Source of the DNA: Moniliophthora roreri
Taxonomy: Eukaryota; Basidiomycota; Agaricomycetes; Agaricales; Marasmiaceae
Assembly: GCA_001466705.2 (NCBI GenBank)
Contig: LATX02000184.1
Coordinates: forward strand, 1-64,000
DNA: 64,000 bases
Direction of reading: 5' to 3'
Both the position numbers and the translations under genes were made by a program. Under the pieces are notes generated by a model. It did not search any database, was not told the DNA's origin, and was given only the letters and a program-made list of their open reading frames with translations. Position 1 is the stretch's first letter; the number at the start of each line of letters is the position of its first letter. Below are positions 22,427 through 33,880 of this stretch, piece after piece.

Positions 22427-23985
22427 ATGTCTTCTCCGCCAAAGCGAGTCTTGGTCATCGGAGGTGGCCCTAGCGGTCTTGTAGCTCTTCGTAATCTCAC
22501 GGTACTCGGCAAAGACCATGGAATCGAACGCGTAGAGCTTGTCGAGAGAAGAGACGATATCGGTGGTGTTTGGTGCGTTTTTTAAAACTGATTTCCCCCC
22601 TTTTTTGGCCTTTTCTCTTACAAGTTATGGCCTTTTAGGTACCTCGATGATCCCACTAGAGTTCCTGAGAAACCTCACTGGCCTTCTCCAGCTTACCCCA
22701 GTCTGATAGGGAACGTTCTACCCGAATTCCTCTCTTTCAATCGATATCCAATCCCAGAACCACCCACCACCCCCCATCAACCTTTTCCGACACTCAAAGA
22801 AACTTATGACTACCTCAGAGGTTTTGCTGAGCCATACATCAAATCAGGCCAAATTCGATTGGGACATGAAGTCGTTTCGGTGGAAGAACTGCCTGACAAC
22901 GCAGGATGGAACGTCAAATTCAAGGATTGGTCGAATGGCTGGGACGGAGTAGAAAGAGATGAAGTTTGGGATGCAGTTGTCGTTGCTGTGGGGTGGTATG
23001 ATAACCCTGTGTGGCCTAATACCCCGGGGTTATCTGAGCTCATAGAAAAGGGACTTGCGAGGCACGCAAAGTCCTGGAGAGGTCCTGTGGGTCTTGCTGG
23101 CAAGGTATATCGCTTTCTTACCCATTTTTTGATACATTTTTCATTCACCTTTTTTGCGGGCAGCGCGCTCTCATCATCGGCAATGCCAATTCCTCCAACG
23201 ATATCGCAGCTCACCTCGCCCCAGTCGCTCAAAGACCCGTATACCGCTCAGTTCGACATACGGCCTTCCCTGGATTTCCTAGTCTCCCAGACGAACGTAT
23301 AGAAGACGTTGCTCCTGTTCAATCCTACGACCTTGATACCACAACAAACAAGATCACTGCTCACCTCGAGAACGGTACCATTATCAAGGATATTGACCAA
23401 GTCATCGTCGGGACAGGATATCGACCTTATCCTTCTTTCATTCACGTTCGCACCGAAGGACAGCTGGCACCACTGATGAATGGAACAATATCACCTCATC
23501 GTATACCTTCAGTCTACCGACACATTCTCTACGCACTCAACACATCATTGGCATTCATCGGTTCTTTTATGGCGTACACGCCGTTCACGGTGAACGACAT
23601 TGCTTCATCCTGGCTCGCACTCGTTTGGACTGGCGAGATAGCTATTCCGGATACCCTTGAAGCGCGGCTAGTGTTTGAGAAGGAAAGGTTGGAAGCTATT
23701 GAGGAAGGTCGGAAGGAATGGGCAGAGAAAATGATTAAAGCAGGTGAACATGATAATCGGGCAATGCCTACTTCGTTCTTGCAATACTCTGTTCTGGCTG
23801 CATCCGAAGAAGGATATGCTGGTGGTCTTAGAGAGGAGGTTGTCAAGGCCCGTCCGGAGTGGGGAGGGACCTATGTTGAGTGGAATGAAGAGAGAAGGGT
23901 TTGGAGAGAGAGGATGTTCCCGATGAAGTTTGCAGCGTTGAAGTGGGCGAGGGAGAACCAGATTAAAGGTGGAACGGAGATCTAA
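22427..23985 (+). CDS. Flavin-containing monooxygenase (FMO-like)
   Basis: FAD- and NADPH-dependent monooxygenase, likely inserting one oxygen at N, S or C of a small molecule. Proposed exons are 22427-22572, 22639-23104 and 23164-23985 (477 codons). The FAD-binding GGGPSG is at residues 12-17, with RRDDIGGVW after it. The NADPH-site region is IIGNANSSND near residue 208, where the last glycine of the usual G-x-G-x-S-G is Ser. HAKSWRGP sits where the FMO identifying motif lies. A VGTGYRPYPSF block precedes the C-terminal helical part. The length fits fungal FMOs. No membrane segment was seen. It could serve with the methyltransferase and P450s, but that is inference only. Confidence 0.85.
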
Positions 23986-25215
23986 GGTAAGCTGCTACTA
24001 GGCATTTCTGAGGCTAACTTCAAAGCACAGATGTGCGTTTTGTTTGTATAGTTATTATGAATGTATCCAAGACTGTATTGCTGCTACGAAATGAAGTCCG
24101 AAGTACTGTGGAAGCTCATCCTATTCTTCAGCGTCTCGTATCTCAAGGATGCCCTGCAAATTATGATTCATGAGTATCCTACCGGTCAGGTACATCGGTT
24201 AATCTGAGATCTCGAGTGCACTAGGCTTCTCGATGTATTCACGACGATGCATCAGCGCCTTCACTTGATTTCTATGTAGACATCCTTATCGACACATCGC
24301 AGAAGTTTCAGACTCCACGCTCCGCCAAGAACTGACTAAATGACGGAAAAGGGACCAATCTGTGCACAGCTCGTCGAACACTAGTTGTCTTCTATCAAGT
24401 TTATTCAGAGTAGGAGTCGGTGCTTTCCTTGCAGCGCGGACAGGATAGCAACGATCAACTTCCAGATATTTGTTAACGAGTTGGTCCTGAGAACAGCTCG
24501 GCAGTGGAGGTGATACATGTTAAAGCTTTAGTGCTTCCAGTGTTCTGATGGCAAGTAAGTTAGGCCCTCATCAAGAATTTGGATAGCCCCCGAGGCTCTT
24601 GAGATGCTTCGATACATCGTGCTAATGAAGACGTTGAAGCGGTAGGTGTCTTCACTGAATAAAAAATGAACATACCACTAATCAAGTAAAGAGGCAACAG
24701 ATTCCAAAGTCCAGTATGTTGTCGGCAGCCGTTCGGTTTCGGTCTGTGATTTTCACGAGCTCTCGAACCAATGTCGAGCTAAGCCGAAGCGGTCCAAATT
24801 ACCGGAAGACTCGAGTGCCCTCTTGCCCAAAATGGATGGGATCAGTCATCCAGGGCCCCGGGCGGTCCGTAATGTAAGCGCCAACACCTCGCGTATACGT
24901 ATACTTGAGATATTGTTTTACACCCCGCTTCGGCAGTATATCTCTTAATTTGGAACGACAAGACAGCACGACCACTATCCCAACTTATCCTCAGAACGTT
25001 CTAGTCGCAGGCAGCATCACGGTTAAAGACCCAGGCTCCGTTCTTCACGTACAGCTAAAAGTATGTCACGGCATCGCGTGTTGTTCTCTCCTATTGGCTA
25101 ACAACACCTCAGCTCGTGCGGAAGCTCAAAGTCAAAGTTTTCAGATCCCTGAACGATGGCTGCAAATCTGTTGAGACCATCAACCAGAATTTCATTCTGT
25201 GGCCATCCTGCTCAC
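23986..25215. other. Intergenic, no supported gene
   Basis: No gene or repeat could be supported in this stretch up to the start of the CCCCA-type element. Confidence 0.3.
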
Positions 25216-26224
25216 CCCCAGTGAGGTTTTATCAGACATTATTCGACGTTATCAGACAACGCCCAACCTTGTCTGATAGCGTCAGATAATGTCCGATAGT
25301 GTCCTTAACCCGGAATAATTCGGACGTTATCCGACGCTATCTGACATTATTAGACGTTTCTTAGGTAGCCTTCGAAAGGCTCTATTAGGCGTCGGTTTTC
25401 GTCTGGTCGTGTCTGATAGCGTCTGATAATTAGGTATATATTGATGAGGTACTAGAATACATTTAGGTGCTACTGAGTACAACTTACGTACCGAAAGACC
25501 TTGTCTATCTCAAACCCCGACTGTGCCCACACGAGTGACCGATACCCTCTGCCCTAACCCTCTGCCCAACTCCAACAGTCTTCAGCCTTCTGCTATGAAC
25601 GAGGAGGGTCACTCTAACAACATGGCGAACTGCAGCACATAGAATGTTTAGTGTAAGGATAACAGTGCTCTAGGGTCGACTCACGAGATATAGCCGTATA
25701 TTGAGTTTGGTTTGAAGCCGTCGTCCGGATCTTCTCCAAGGTGCCTGACGCGTCGAAAGATCTTTAGTTTCACAAAAATGACAAGTAAATAATACACGTA
25801 CCTCGCCTGTACCATATTTCACTCCGGTCTACGTCAGTATTCCCTCCGTCGTATCTTGAGTTATCGAGTTTCATCTTGAGAAGGAGAAAGAGCAATACAG
25901 ATGGGGAGAAAGAGTGGACTAGGGGGGAGCCGGGAAGTTGGGATGGTGGTGGTCAGAAAGAAAGAAGCGAGCGTGGGGAAATTCAGGATACAGGGGAATT
26001 TGCGCACGGACAGACTGCAAGGGACAAGTTTTTTTCTAAGTCCATCTCGAGCCACGTTCTTTTCTAAAGTCTTGTTTAGTTTCAAGTTGGTAGCCGGGGA
26101 AGAAGCTATCGAGCGAGGTTAATCGGATGGACGTCAGAAAACGTCAGGTGCATGTCAGATTTCCGCGGATTTGTCGAATAGCGTCCGATAGTGTCTGATA
26201 ACGTCCACTAACATCTCGTTGGGG
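25216..26224. mobile_element. Non-autonomous DNA element with CCCCA...GGGG ends (1009 bp)
   Basis: The ends are imperfect inverted repeats (CCCCAGTGAGGTTTTA at left, CCCCAACGAGATGTTA read inward from the right, 12 of 16 matching). CTCAC flanks both sides (25211-25215 and 26225-26229), a 5-bp target duplication. Subterminal zones are packed with degenerate copies of GTCTGATAGCGTCTGATA in both orientations. Frames inside are under 90 codons and unrecognised, so no transposase is encoded. A partial second copy in opposite orientation is at about 32697-33880. Superfamily not assigned. Confidence 0.7.
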
Positions 26225-27555
26225 CTCACCTTCTACAGAGCCTGTCCAGAATCTCTGCCGTTTGCTGCCATAACTCCGTCAAAATTTCGCGACGGTGATG
26301 AAACCTTTCCCCTACCTCCATCATACGAGGCGGGTTTGACAGAGTTCCTGGCTTGTTCGCAAATGTCAAATCATGTTCCCCCTTATGGAATTTTACGACG
26401 AAGAAATCGTAAGAGTACAAATTATGCCACGTTAATCTGTGCTCATTGGCAGCTTCTGTCTCGCTATAGACTATCTACCGCGAAGCAGACCCCCTCAACC
26501 GGTCCAAAATGGGCGAAATTTCCCTTCAGTAGTCAAAGCGTTGCCTGAGGAATGGTATCAATCCTCTCTGTCCTCAAGCCCCGATATACTTTCCGGAACG
26601 TTATGAGACCAGTGGACGTCCATGTAGGTCTGTCTCATACGTGTGCTCGACTCACTTCCTAGTTCTTCGTTCCTGTTGTCAGAATTTCTGAGATCTGGAC
26701 ACTATACCGGTGCACATTTAGTTCTGTGGCCCTGCCCCCCTACGAGTCGTACGTTCACATCTCGTACTTGAGAGCGTAACACGATGGGCCCATAGGGACA
26801 CCTCTATGGTTCTCTCAGTAGAATTGAGACGGCAGATATCGGTGGAATTCGAAGGTCGATCGGGATGGAAAAATTGGGTTATTGGAAGCGGTATCCTCCG
26901 TCCATCGACTTCGCCTTTCTATTGTCACACTCAGGGCTCCTGTAGCACCCACGATAATGAAGAAATGGACTGGGAGGGCGAAGTACGGTGCAAAGCAGAC
27001 GTCCGAATAGGTCGATTTGACTCGGGGTGTATAGCGTTAAAGGTAAGTACTTGTGTACAAATGATAACAAGTATACTTATGTGCGTTCAAGGATTTCATT
27101 CTGTTTTCCATAACTTCTCCCTCGACATCTGTCCCGTTTCACGCCATTGGAAATGCGGTAGCTATATCGCTTGTGACGGACTCGTGGTTGTCTTCAGAGT
27201 ATCATTTATAGACTATGCACTGGCTCGCCTAATACTCAAAACTGTTTATTTATCATGGGCACTTTTGTCAGGGATGCCATTCCGATAGCGTGTTCACAAT
27301 ACGGGGTTATGAATTTACTTCATGTGACTAGATGAAGCCGTGTTGGCTCGTGGCGACGAAATGGTGCAGGCGGTGGATGAGCACTCGCGGCATGTTAGGC
27401 AGACCTTTTGCGTAGAATCACTGTGTTGTATAGACTACGTACAGAGTATTTCCAAGAGCACCCAGTTAATCGCAAAAGCTTCCTCCGTTGATGGACACAT
27501 TTTGACCTGTACCAGTCAAGGTTAATTCTCATTATGTACTCAAGGAAGCCTGAGC
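26225..27555. other. Intergenic, no supported gene
   Basis: A 160-codon open frame at 26806-27288 shows no domain and contains likely splice signals, so it may be a relic. Nothing firmer can be said. Confidence 0.3.
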
Positions 27556-28638
27556 TCACCAGTAATAAATCCCGCCTTCTTGGAGACCAAATACGATACC
27601 AAGCCCGCCACATCTTCGGTATTCCCATTACGTTTTAACGGAAGATTCTGGGCAAGCTATCGAGCCGTCAGCGCAATTAATATATTCCTTTTTCAAATTG
27701 CTGCTCACCCTCTTCATCCAATCGCCTGGGGAGAGGTCATTATACTTCTCGCTCTCTTCACTCAAGTAATCCACTACCAACACCACAAAGTCATTTCAGC
27801 AAAAGAGAGAATGAACTTGGTAGAGCGAGACGCACTCATACTAGTATCAATCGCACCAGGTGCATACACATTCACCGTAGTCCCATACGGTCCAAACTCC
27901 TTTGCTGCAGTAGATACCACTCTCAGCTCTTCAGTACTATGAGAAGTATTAGAAGTACTCACAAGCACTTTGCGTGATCCCCCTAACTGCAAACTTACTC
28001 CCGCAATAAGCAGAAGCATTTAATGCACCCATTTTACCCGCAACACTCGCCGCACCTACGATCCTCCCGCCTTTGCCTTGCTTGATCATTTGCTTTCCAG
28101 CGTACTTGTAGCAGAGAAATGTTCCGCGGACATTTACCGCGAAGACTTTATCGAATTCGTCTGTTGTCACTGCGTTCATCTTCAGCGCCTGGGAAGATAG
28201 AATAGAGGAAGAGTAGGAGGCGTACTCTCCGTGATGTGTGCGTACTTGGCTATTTCGGCGTTCTCTACCATCTGCCATTGTTCAGATTCTTCAGAAAAGG
28301 AAGAAAAGATTTGAAATTTGAACGTACGACATTCAACTCTCCCCACCCCTTCACAACACCCTCCACCATGCCCTTCTTCCTCTACACTCACATCTCCAAG
28401 AAACATCGCAATTTTCCTTCCTATTGATTTCACCCGTTGGCATACAGCATTCAATGTATCTGAATTAAGCGGAATGTCGTTGAAGGCAACGTCGAACCCG
28501 TCCTGGGCTAGCTGGATGGCAATGGCGCGACCGATGCCTTGGGCTGTGGATTGATTGGTTTGGTAAAGTGAGGTGGCAAGATGAGATGAGACGGGGCGTA
28601 CCAGCTCCAATAACGAGTGCTATTCCATATTCCGACAT
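27556..28638 (-). pseudogene. Short-chain dehydrogenase/reductase (SDR), decayed
   Basis: Family members reduce or oxidise carbonyl/hydroxyl groups with NAD(P)H. Starting at the ATG at 28638, the cofactor site reads VIGAG, intron, then AQGIGRAIAIQLA. Next come FNDIPLNS, GDVSVEEE, AVNVRGTFLCYKYAGKQM, VAGKMGALNASAYCGSKFA (Ser-Tyr-x3-Lys catalytic pattern) and GPYGTTVNVYAPGAIDTSM. A C-terminal GNTEDVAGLVSYLVSKKAG is in place near 27560-27650. A one-base frame slip separates VSVEEE from the expected MVEGVVKGWGELNV. A TAG interrupts the segment just before RNGNTEDV. These breaks make a working enzyme unlikely. Without them it would look like an acetoin/diacetyl-reductase-type SDR. Confidence 0.7.
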
Positions 28639-30090
28639 CGCGGGTCAGATTGACGTGGAGGATCTGATGAGAACCTGAGCGGAGCCCTGTTACCAATATA
28701 ATTCAAATTTCCGTCCCCCATCATGATTTCAGGACAGGTGAGTTACAACGGTCGGATGATTAGGTTTTGCGTAGCTTGGATTTTCGCATATGTCGGCTTC
28801 TAAACTGTTGGACGGAGCGCAGCGATTTCGGCCTGGCAAAGGTAGAGGCACGCAGTACGAAGGTCAGAATTTCGTCGGCTAATAGTATGAGCGCTAATCT
28901 TGATGTCACTTAATCCGCTACTCCCATGTCACCACATTACACTTCCTTCGGCTGCTATTTCGCTCACAATCGAAAACCCAGGAAAACCTCCTTGCGATAT
29001 GGATGTAAATGGTGTTTAGCCTCTCAGTCAGATACGTGTACTAAGTATCGCAAGCATCCCACTGTGAAGCCAGCGGGACAAATTGGAGGATTGCTCGAGG
29101 GAAGCCCTCATCCGTTCTTTCCGTTCTTTCCTTTCTTGTCGTTTTGGAAACTCTTACTCGAAATGGAAAGATGAACGCATAAGTCTGGAGTGAAGCTTGC
29201 CCTTCCGATACCGACTATCTATAGAATGATACCTTCTGGTCTTAGGCAATACGGGACATGGTATCGCATCGCTGAATACTTGTGGCGTTGATTTCGGAGG
29301 TTGTGGACGCATCGAAGGTGAACACGAGGTGTGTTTCGCTGTGTTCAACGTCTCAGAGAGGCTGAAACGATCCCGGGTGCCGCTATTATCGTTATTTACG
29401 GCGATAGTTCAGGGCCATAATGCTTAACCATGTTCGATGCCAAGGTATCTCATTCCCTCCAGCTCTACAAACCTACAACACACCTGTTATATCTCGATCT
29501 TCGGCAACCTTTATCGTTATATCAATGGACACACTACCTAATGCAGAGCAACGAGTTAGGTACTATCGGGGAATATCATCGCACCCTTCGACATTTGGCG
29601 TTGCTCAGTAAAGCTGACTGCGTACTAAACGTTGTTATGGGGTAAACTTCTGTATTTCTCATTGTGCTTCGACCCTGCTCTTCCCGGCCCGGTTAAAAGG
29701 CGTTTTACCAGGTCGGGAGGAACTCCAAGTCCTTGCATATCTCATGCGGGAACAGCGCTCCTACGTTACCGCCCATGTTTTAGAATAGAAGGTACGCGAT
29801 TACAGCATCTGCTTCCAAAATCATTTCTGATATGCCTGGATCTGGACCCTGACTTGCAATGTCCATAACATGCCTTGGCATAGAGGGGCAGCTTACGAAA
29901 AGGAAGCTAGCAGGTGATACCATCGCACTCAAATGATCAACATGGCAGTCTATCCGAATCCTTGATTAGGCTGTTTTAGTCTGAGGGTTGTAATTGTGTC
30001 ACTCCCAAGCTCCATTTTTGCCATCGGACTAACTTAGCTTCTCCATCAGATTATTCACCTCTAGCCGATTCGGACTTGTACAAAAGTAAG
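28639..30090. other. Intergenic, no supported gene
   Basis: Only short frames without domains. It ends in the upstream region of the first P450. Confidence 0.3.
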
Positions 30091-30100
30091 TATATATATA
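30091..30100 (+). promoter_or_regulatory. TATA box of P450-1
   Basis: TATATATATA lies 57-66 bp upstream of the P450-1 start codon. A GTAAGT just before it and a TTTTAG after it could also mark an intron in the 5' leader, so the role as core promoter is likely but not certain. Confidence 0.5.
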
Positions 30101-30156
30101 TCACTAATTTTTTGTTTTAGTGCCTATATTGCCTGCTTCACTTTCTTTAGAACACT

Positions 30157-32036
30157 ATGGGATCTCCTGGAGTTTATGCTCTTGTGGTGCTTGTGCTCGT
30201 CCATTTCTTTCTGAGGAGATTTTTCCGCCGGGACCACTTAGCTCATTTTCCGGGACCAGTCTTAGCCAGGTGGACGTGGTTATACCGAGCCTACTATGAT
30301 ATTATCATTGGCGGCGGCTGGACCTCTCACCTCAAAACCCTTCACGAAGCATACGGTCAGTTTGGCTCATCACTGAGCAAATATCTAGCTCACGAACTTT
30401 AATACTCAGGTCCCGTTGTGCGAGTTGGTCTCAATGAGGTGAGCTTCGTCCGCCTGTGCTCTAGATGATATTACCTTGACGATGGCTCTCAGTTGCACTT
30501 CACCGAACCTGTCGCCTACACAGATATTTACAACTCTCCCTACAAATTACCCAAAGATCCCGACTTCTACCAGAAGACCTTTAATCTCGGTCTTCCTTTG
30601 AACATCTTCTCTACGACCGATCCTAAAGATCATTCCGCAATGAAGTCACTCTTTTCGTCCTATTTTTCTCGGAGAAACATCCTTAAGCTTGAAAGCTCCA
30701 TTCAAGAACACGTGAGTATGTCGTTCATAGCCGCATACACAGTATTTTAAAGCAGACACAGATTGATACACTTGTCTTACAACTTTTAAAGAACCACAAG
30801 GCATCCCCGGTCAGCATGCATTATGCGTTCCGCTCAGTGGGCCTTGATATCATTACCTTCTATACTCTTCGAACAAACCCGGACGCCACATCCTTTCCGG
30901 ACTTCCATCATCCTGCATTTCTCGGCATGGACAACGCCATGGAATCGACCTGGATCCTGAGGCATTTTCCGTTCTTAAAACAGATTGCCATTCGTTTTCC
31001 GGCCTGGTTACTTATACGCATCTCTCCCGGATTGAAACCCAATTTGGAGATGAATGCAGAGGTCGAGAGGCTGGTCGGTAAAGCTATCCTGGATTCTCAA
31101 CAGGATTCGGAGGAAGATGAATCCGAATTTAGCTCAAACGTTCTTCATACTCTTCTCAGGAATGCTCGTGTGGAGGGTAGACTGAAGCGGGCGGATCGGC
31201 TAACTAGGGGATGGCTGATTGCGGAAGCAGCAGGTCTTAGGATTGCGGGAAGCGACACTATTGCAAACACATGTACTATTGGAGCACGTTGCCTGGTACG
31301 GGACGACAGGGTGCGTAGCAAGCTAGTACAGGAGCTGGTATTAGCATGGCCGGACAAAGAGATGCCCATGCCCTTGGAACGGCTGGAAAAGTTGCCATAC
31401 TTGGCGAGTACAGAACTAAACGAACTCAACACTGTCACTGATAAATTTTAGACTGCTGTAATCAAGGAAAGCCTTCGCTTGACGTCTGGAATTGTAACGC
31501 CAATGAACAGAGTAGTCCCTGACTCTGGTGCTATCATTGCAGGTCATCCTATTCCTCCAGGAGTGTGTATATCGCCTTGCTCCGGAGATTTTGATTGACC
31601 AAAATTACTGCAGACAGTCGTCTCCATCGGCAATACCTTTGTCCATATGAATCCGGATATCTTTCCGGACCCAGAACGATTCTATCCTGAGCGATGGCTA
31701 GAGGACAAGGACCACTCGTTAGATCGATATCTTGTCTCGTTCGGAAAGGGTCTTCGCGCCTGCCTCGGAATCAAGTACATCTTTTGCTATCGCTCACTCA
31801 TGTTACTGATGTGTCGTACTTTCAGTCTTGCTTGGTGTGAGTTGTATATGATTCTGGGCAACGTTTTCCGCAAGCTCGATTTCCAGAGCAAGAGTGATCT
31901 GTGGTATGTCTTATCCGTTCTTTCAGATAATACTGGACTCATCATCCGCACTAGGTCGGAGATAAAATTCATGGACTATTTTGTGCCTATGTATGAGCAT
32001 AATGTGTTAGATGTTACCGTCAGCGAACGAGAGTAA
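30157..32036 (+). CDS. Cytochrome P450 monooxygenase, paralogue 1 (intact)
   Basis: Membrane-anchored haem monooxygenase of the ER, using a P450 reductase as electron donor. Substrate unknown. Exons are 30157-30355, 30410-30438, 30493-30711, 30762-31403, 31452-31562, 31614-31774, 31826-31903 and 31955-32036 (506 codons). An N-terminal anchor (VYALVVLVLVHFFLRRF) precedes a proline-containing hinge (HFPGPVLARW). The I-helix IAGSDT is at about residue 310, ExxR is KESLR at 369-372, and PERW follows FYPE. The haem loop is FGKGLRACLGI, Cys near 450. The fourth intron starts with GC (GCGAGT) where the paralogues compared have GT. The texture resembles fungal CYP58/trichodiene-oxygenase-type enzymes, which is a weak guide to substrate. 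Confidence 0.92.
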
Positions 32037-32696
32037 CTTATTCGGTCATAGCCACCGAAAGCGCTTTGCATCTTTAGTCGATTCAAATGCAGCTATTGAG
32101 TACATAATACCACGAACACTACATTGTACACAAATGGATTAATGGATTACGGTTATGAATCGGAAACTGCATCACACGCAGGAATAACACGACCCCTACA
32201 CCTCAAACACGAGAGCCCATCGGGAATCGGATTCAGCGGATACGTACCGGGGCTTCAGGTTCCGGTACCCAAAAATGGCCATGAAGCGGGACGTCGTGGC
32301 TGGAGACATTTCGCGATGATGATGATCCTTTGTAAGGACGCCGCAGTTCATCGGGATGCAGAAGTTGGGTGTCCGCTGTGCGTTGTGACAGCCAACATGA
32401 TATAAATCCAGCCAAAGGTTAGGTAGAGGATGTAGTCCGACTCGGACAGTGCGAGACCGCCCATGCTGCTCTTTGGAGAACCAAACGGAGCACTGTGGGG
32501 GTACCATAAAGTTCACGTCGAGTCAAGACGAGACACAAGTTACGCACCATGTACCATAAGTCAAATGATTCTTGACCAAACCATGCACTCCTTAGGTAAT
32601 TCCGAGAATCGTTCGCTTCCCGGTGTTTTCTTGGGATGGAGCCCAGAGACCCAAAGAAATTCTAACCCAGCCGCTGGTCCCACCGACGACGTTAGG
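32037..32696. other. Intergenic, no supported gene
   Basis: Downstream of P450-1. Overlapping frames on both strands (32124-32711) show no domain. Confidence 0.3.
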
Positions 32697-33880
32697 GCGA
32701 GGTACGCATAATGTTTACTTTTCGCTTTTACGAAACTAAAAGGTATATTGGCGCGTCAGGCACCTCGGAGAAGACCCAGACCCAGATGACAGCGCCTAGG
32801 GCTCGTTACCGTACCCGTATACGGGTACGGTCGTAAAAGTTACAGGTCGTAAAGTGTACGGGCAAGCCTGTAACCGTACCGTGCAGGCCCATCCTGGCCG
32901 CCTCGACGGTACGGGTACGGGGTCGTAACCGTACCGTTGACCGTATACGGTATGATCCGGAGAGGGTTCAAAGTTGTTGGGAAATTTGGCAAATCATGAT
33001 CATTTGCGGCATCTCCAAGCCTGCCACCGAATGTTTGTAAGCTTGTAAGTGTTGGTCATTGAATATTGCAAAGGACTGAAGGGTTTCCTATTGGCCCTGA
33101 GTATCATTCAAGACTACGAACAGTTATTAATACAGGTACACACGCGAAAAGACTGGCAGCTCACCTTCGTCACCTCCATTGCTATCCGTTCCCCCTTGCT
33201 CAAAGTTTCCATCAGCCCGACTTTCTGGTTTGATGAGGCCCTCAGAAGGTGGGCCTGACTTGCCTTGACTGAAGTGGACGGCGTTGACGAAGGTAAGGAC
33301 CGGCTTTGGATGATGTGAAGGGTACCAAAGTGATTTTGAAGGATAAAGAAAGTCGTCCGATAGCATTTTTCCCAATTTGGAAGCCATCACCGCGTTAAGC
33401 GCCCAGCCAGACCGTAATACGGTCGTAAACCGTACCGTACCTTTTCTCCTTCCATTGGCTACGGTACGGGTCCGTAACCGTATATACGACCCCGTACAGA
33501 CGGCGATGTACGGGTACGGTAACGAGCCCTAACAGCGCCGAACCATTTTCCACGTACGGCTATGTGCTGTGAGTCGATCTTGGAACGTCGCTGTCCTTTT
33601 ACTAAACATTCTATGCACTATAGCTAGTGGAAAATGTCGTGTCGTATCACACCTGGAGCTGCGCGGAGGGTTTGGAGTTGGGCAGAGGGTTAGGGCGGAG
33701 GGTTTTGCTCGCCCACTCTCGTGGTACAGCGGGAGTCTGGGTGATTTAGGTGCTACTCAGGTTGGAGAGCTCACGTTGGTATGTAAATTGTCTCAGTAGC
33801 ATTTTTAGTGTATTTCAGTATCTTCACAATATATAGGTGCAAGTTAAGGACACTATCAGACGCTATCAGCCTCACTCAGA
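32697..33880 (-). mobile_element. Second, partial copy of the CCCCA-type element, split by a hAT MITE
   Basis: Read on the minus strand, this matches the element at 25216-26224 in order. It has GATAGTGTCCTTAAC, ATGCTACTGAG, CCCTAACCCTCTGCCCAACTCC, GCATAGAATGTTTAGT, a CGACTCAC block, ATAGCCGTA, CTTCTCCGAGGTGCCTGACGCG and GTACCTCGCC. The 735-bp hAT MITE sits inside it, so the element is older than that insertion. The right-hand end of the family was not found, so the copy is truncated. Two copies about 7 kb apart in opposite orientation can pair as inverted repeats. Confidence 0.65.
32797..33531. mobile_element. hAT-type MITE, 735 bp, with perfect 8-bp target duplication
   Basis: Terminal inverted repeats begin TAGGGCTCGTTACCGTACCC at 32797 and, inverted, end at 33531. 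The flanks are the identical octamer ACAGCGCC (32789-32796 and 33532-33539). TA-rich first bases (TAGGG) and an 8-bp duplication are diagnostic of hAT. Subterminal regions carry many CCGTACCGTAC/GGTACGG units that can pair. CpG is abundant, unlike the repeats at the window edges. No transposase is encoded. Confidence 0.9.

Noticed and set aside
27580..27942. Plus-strand 120-codon frame
   Set aside because: Antisense to SDR exons with clear family motifs on the minus strand.
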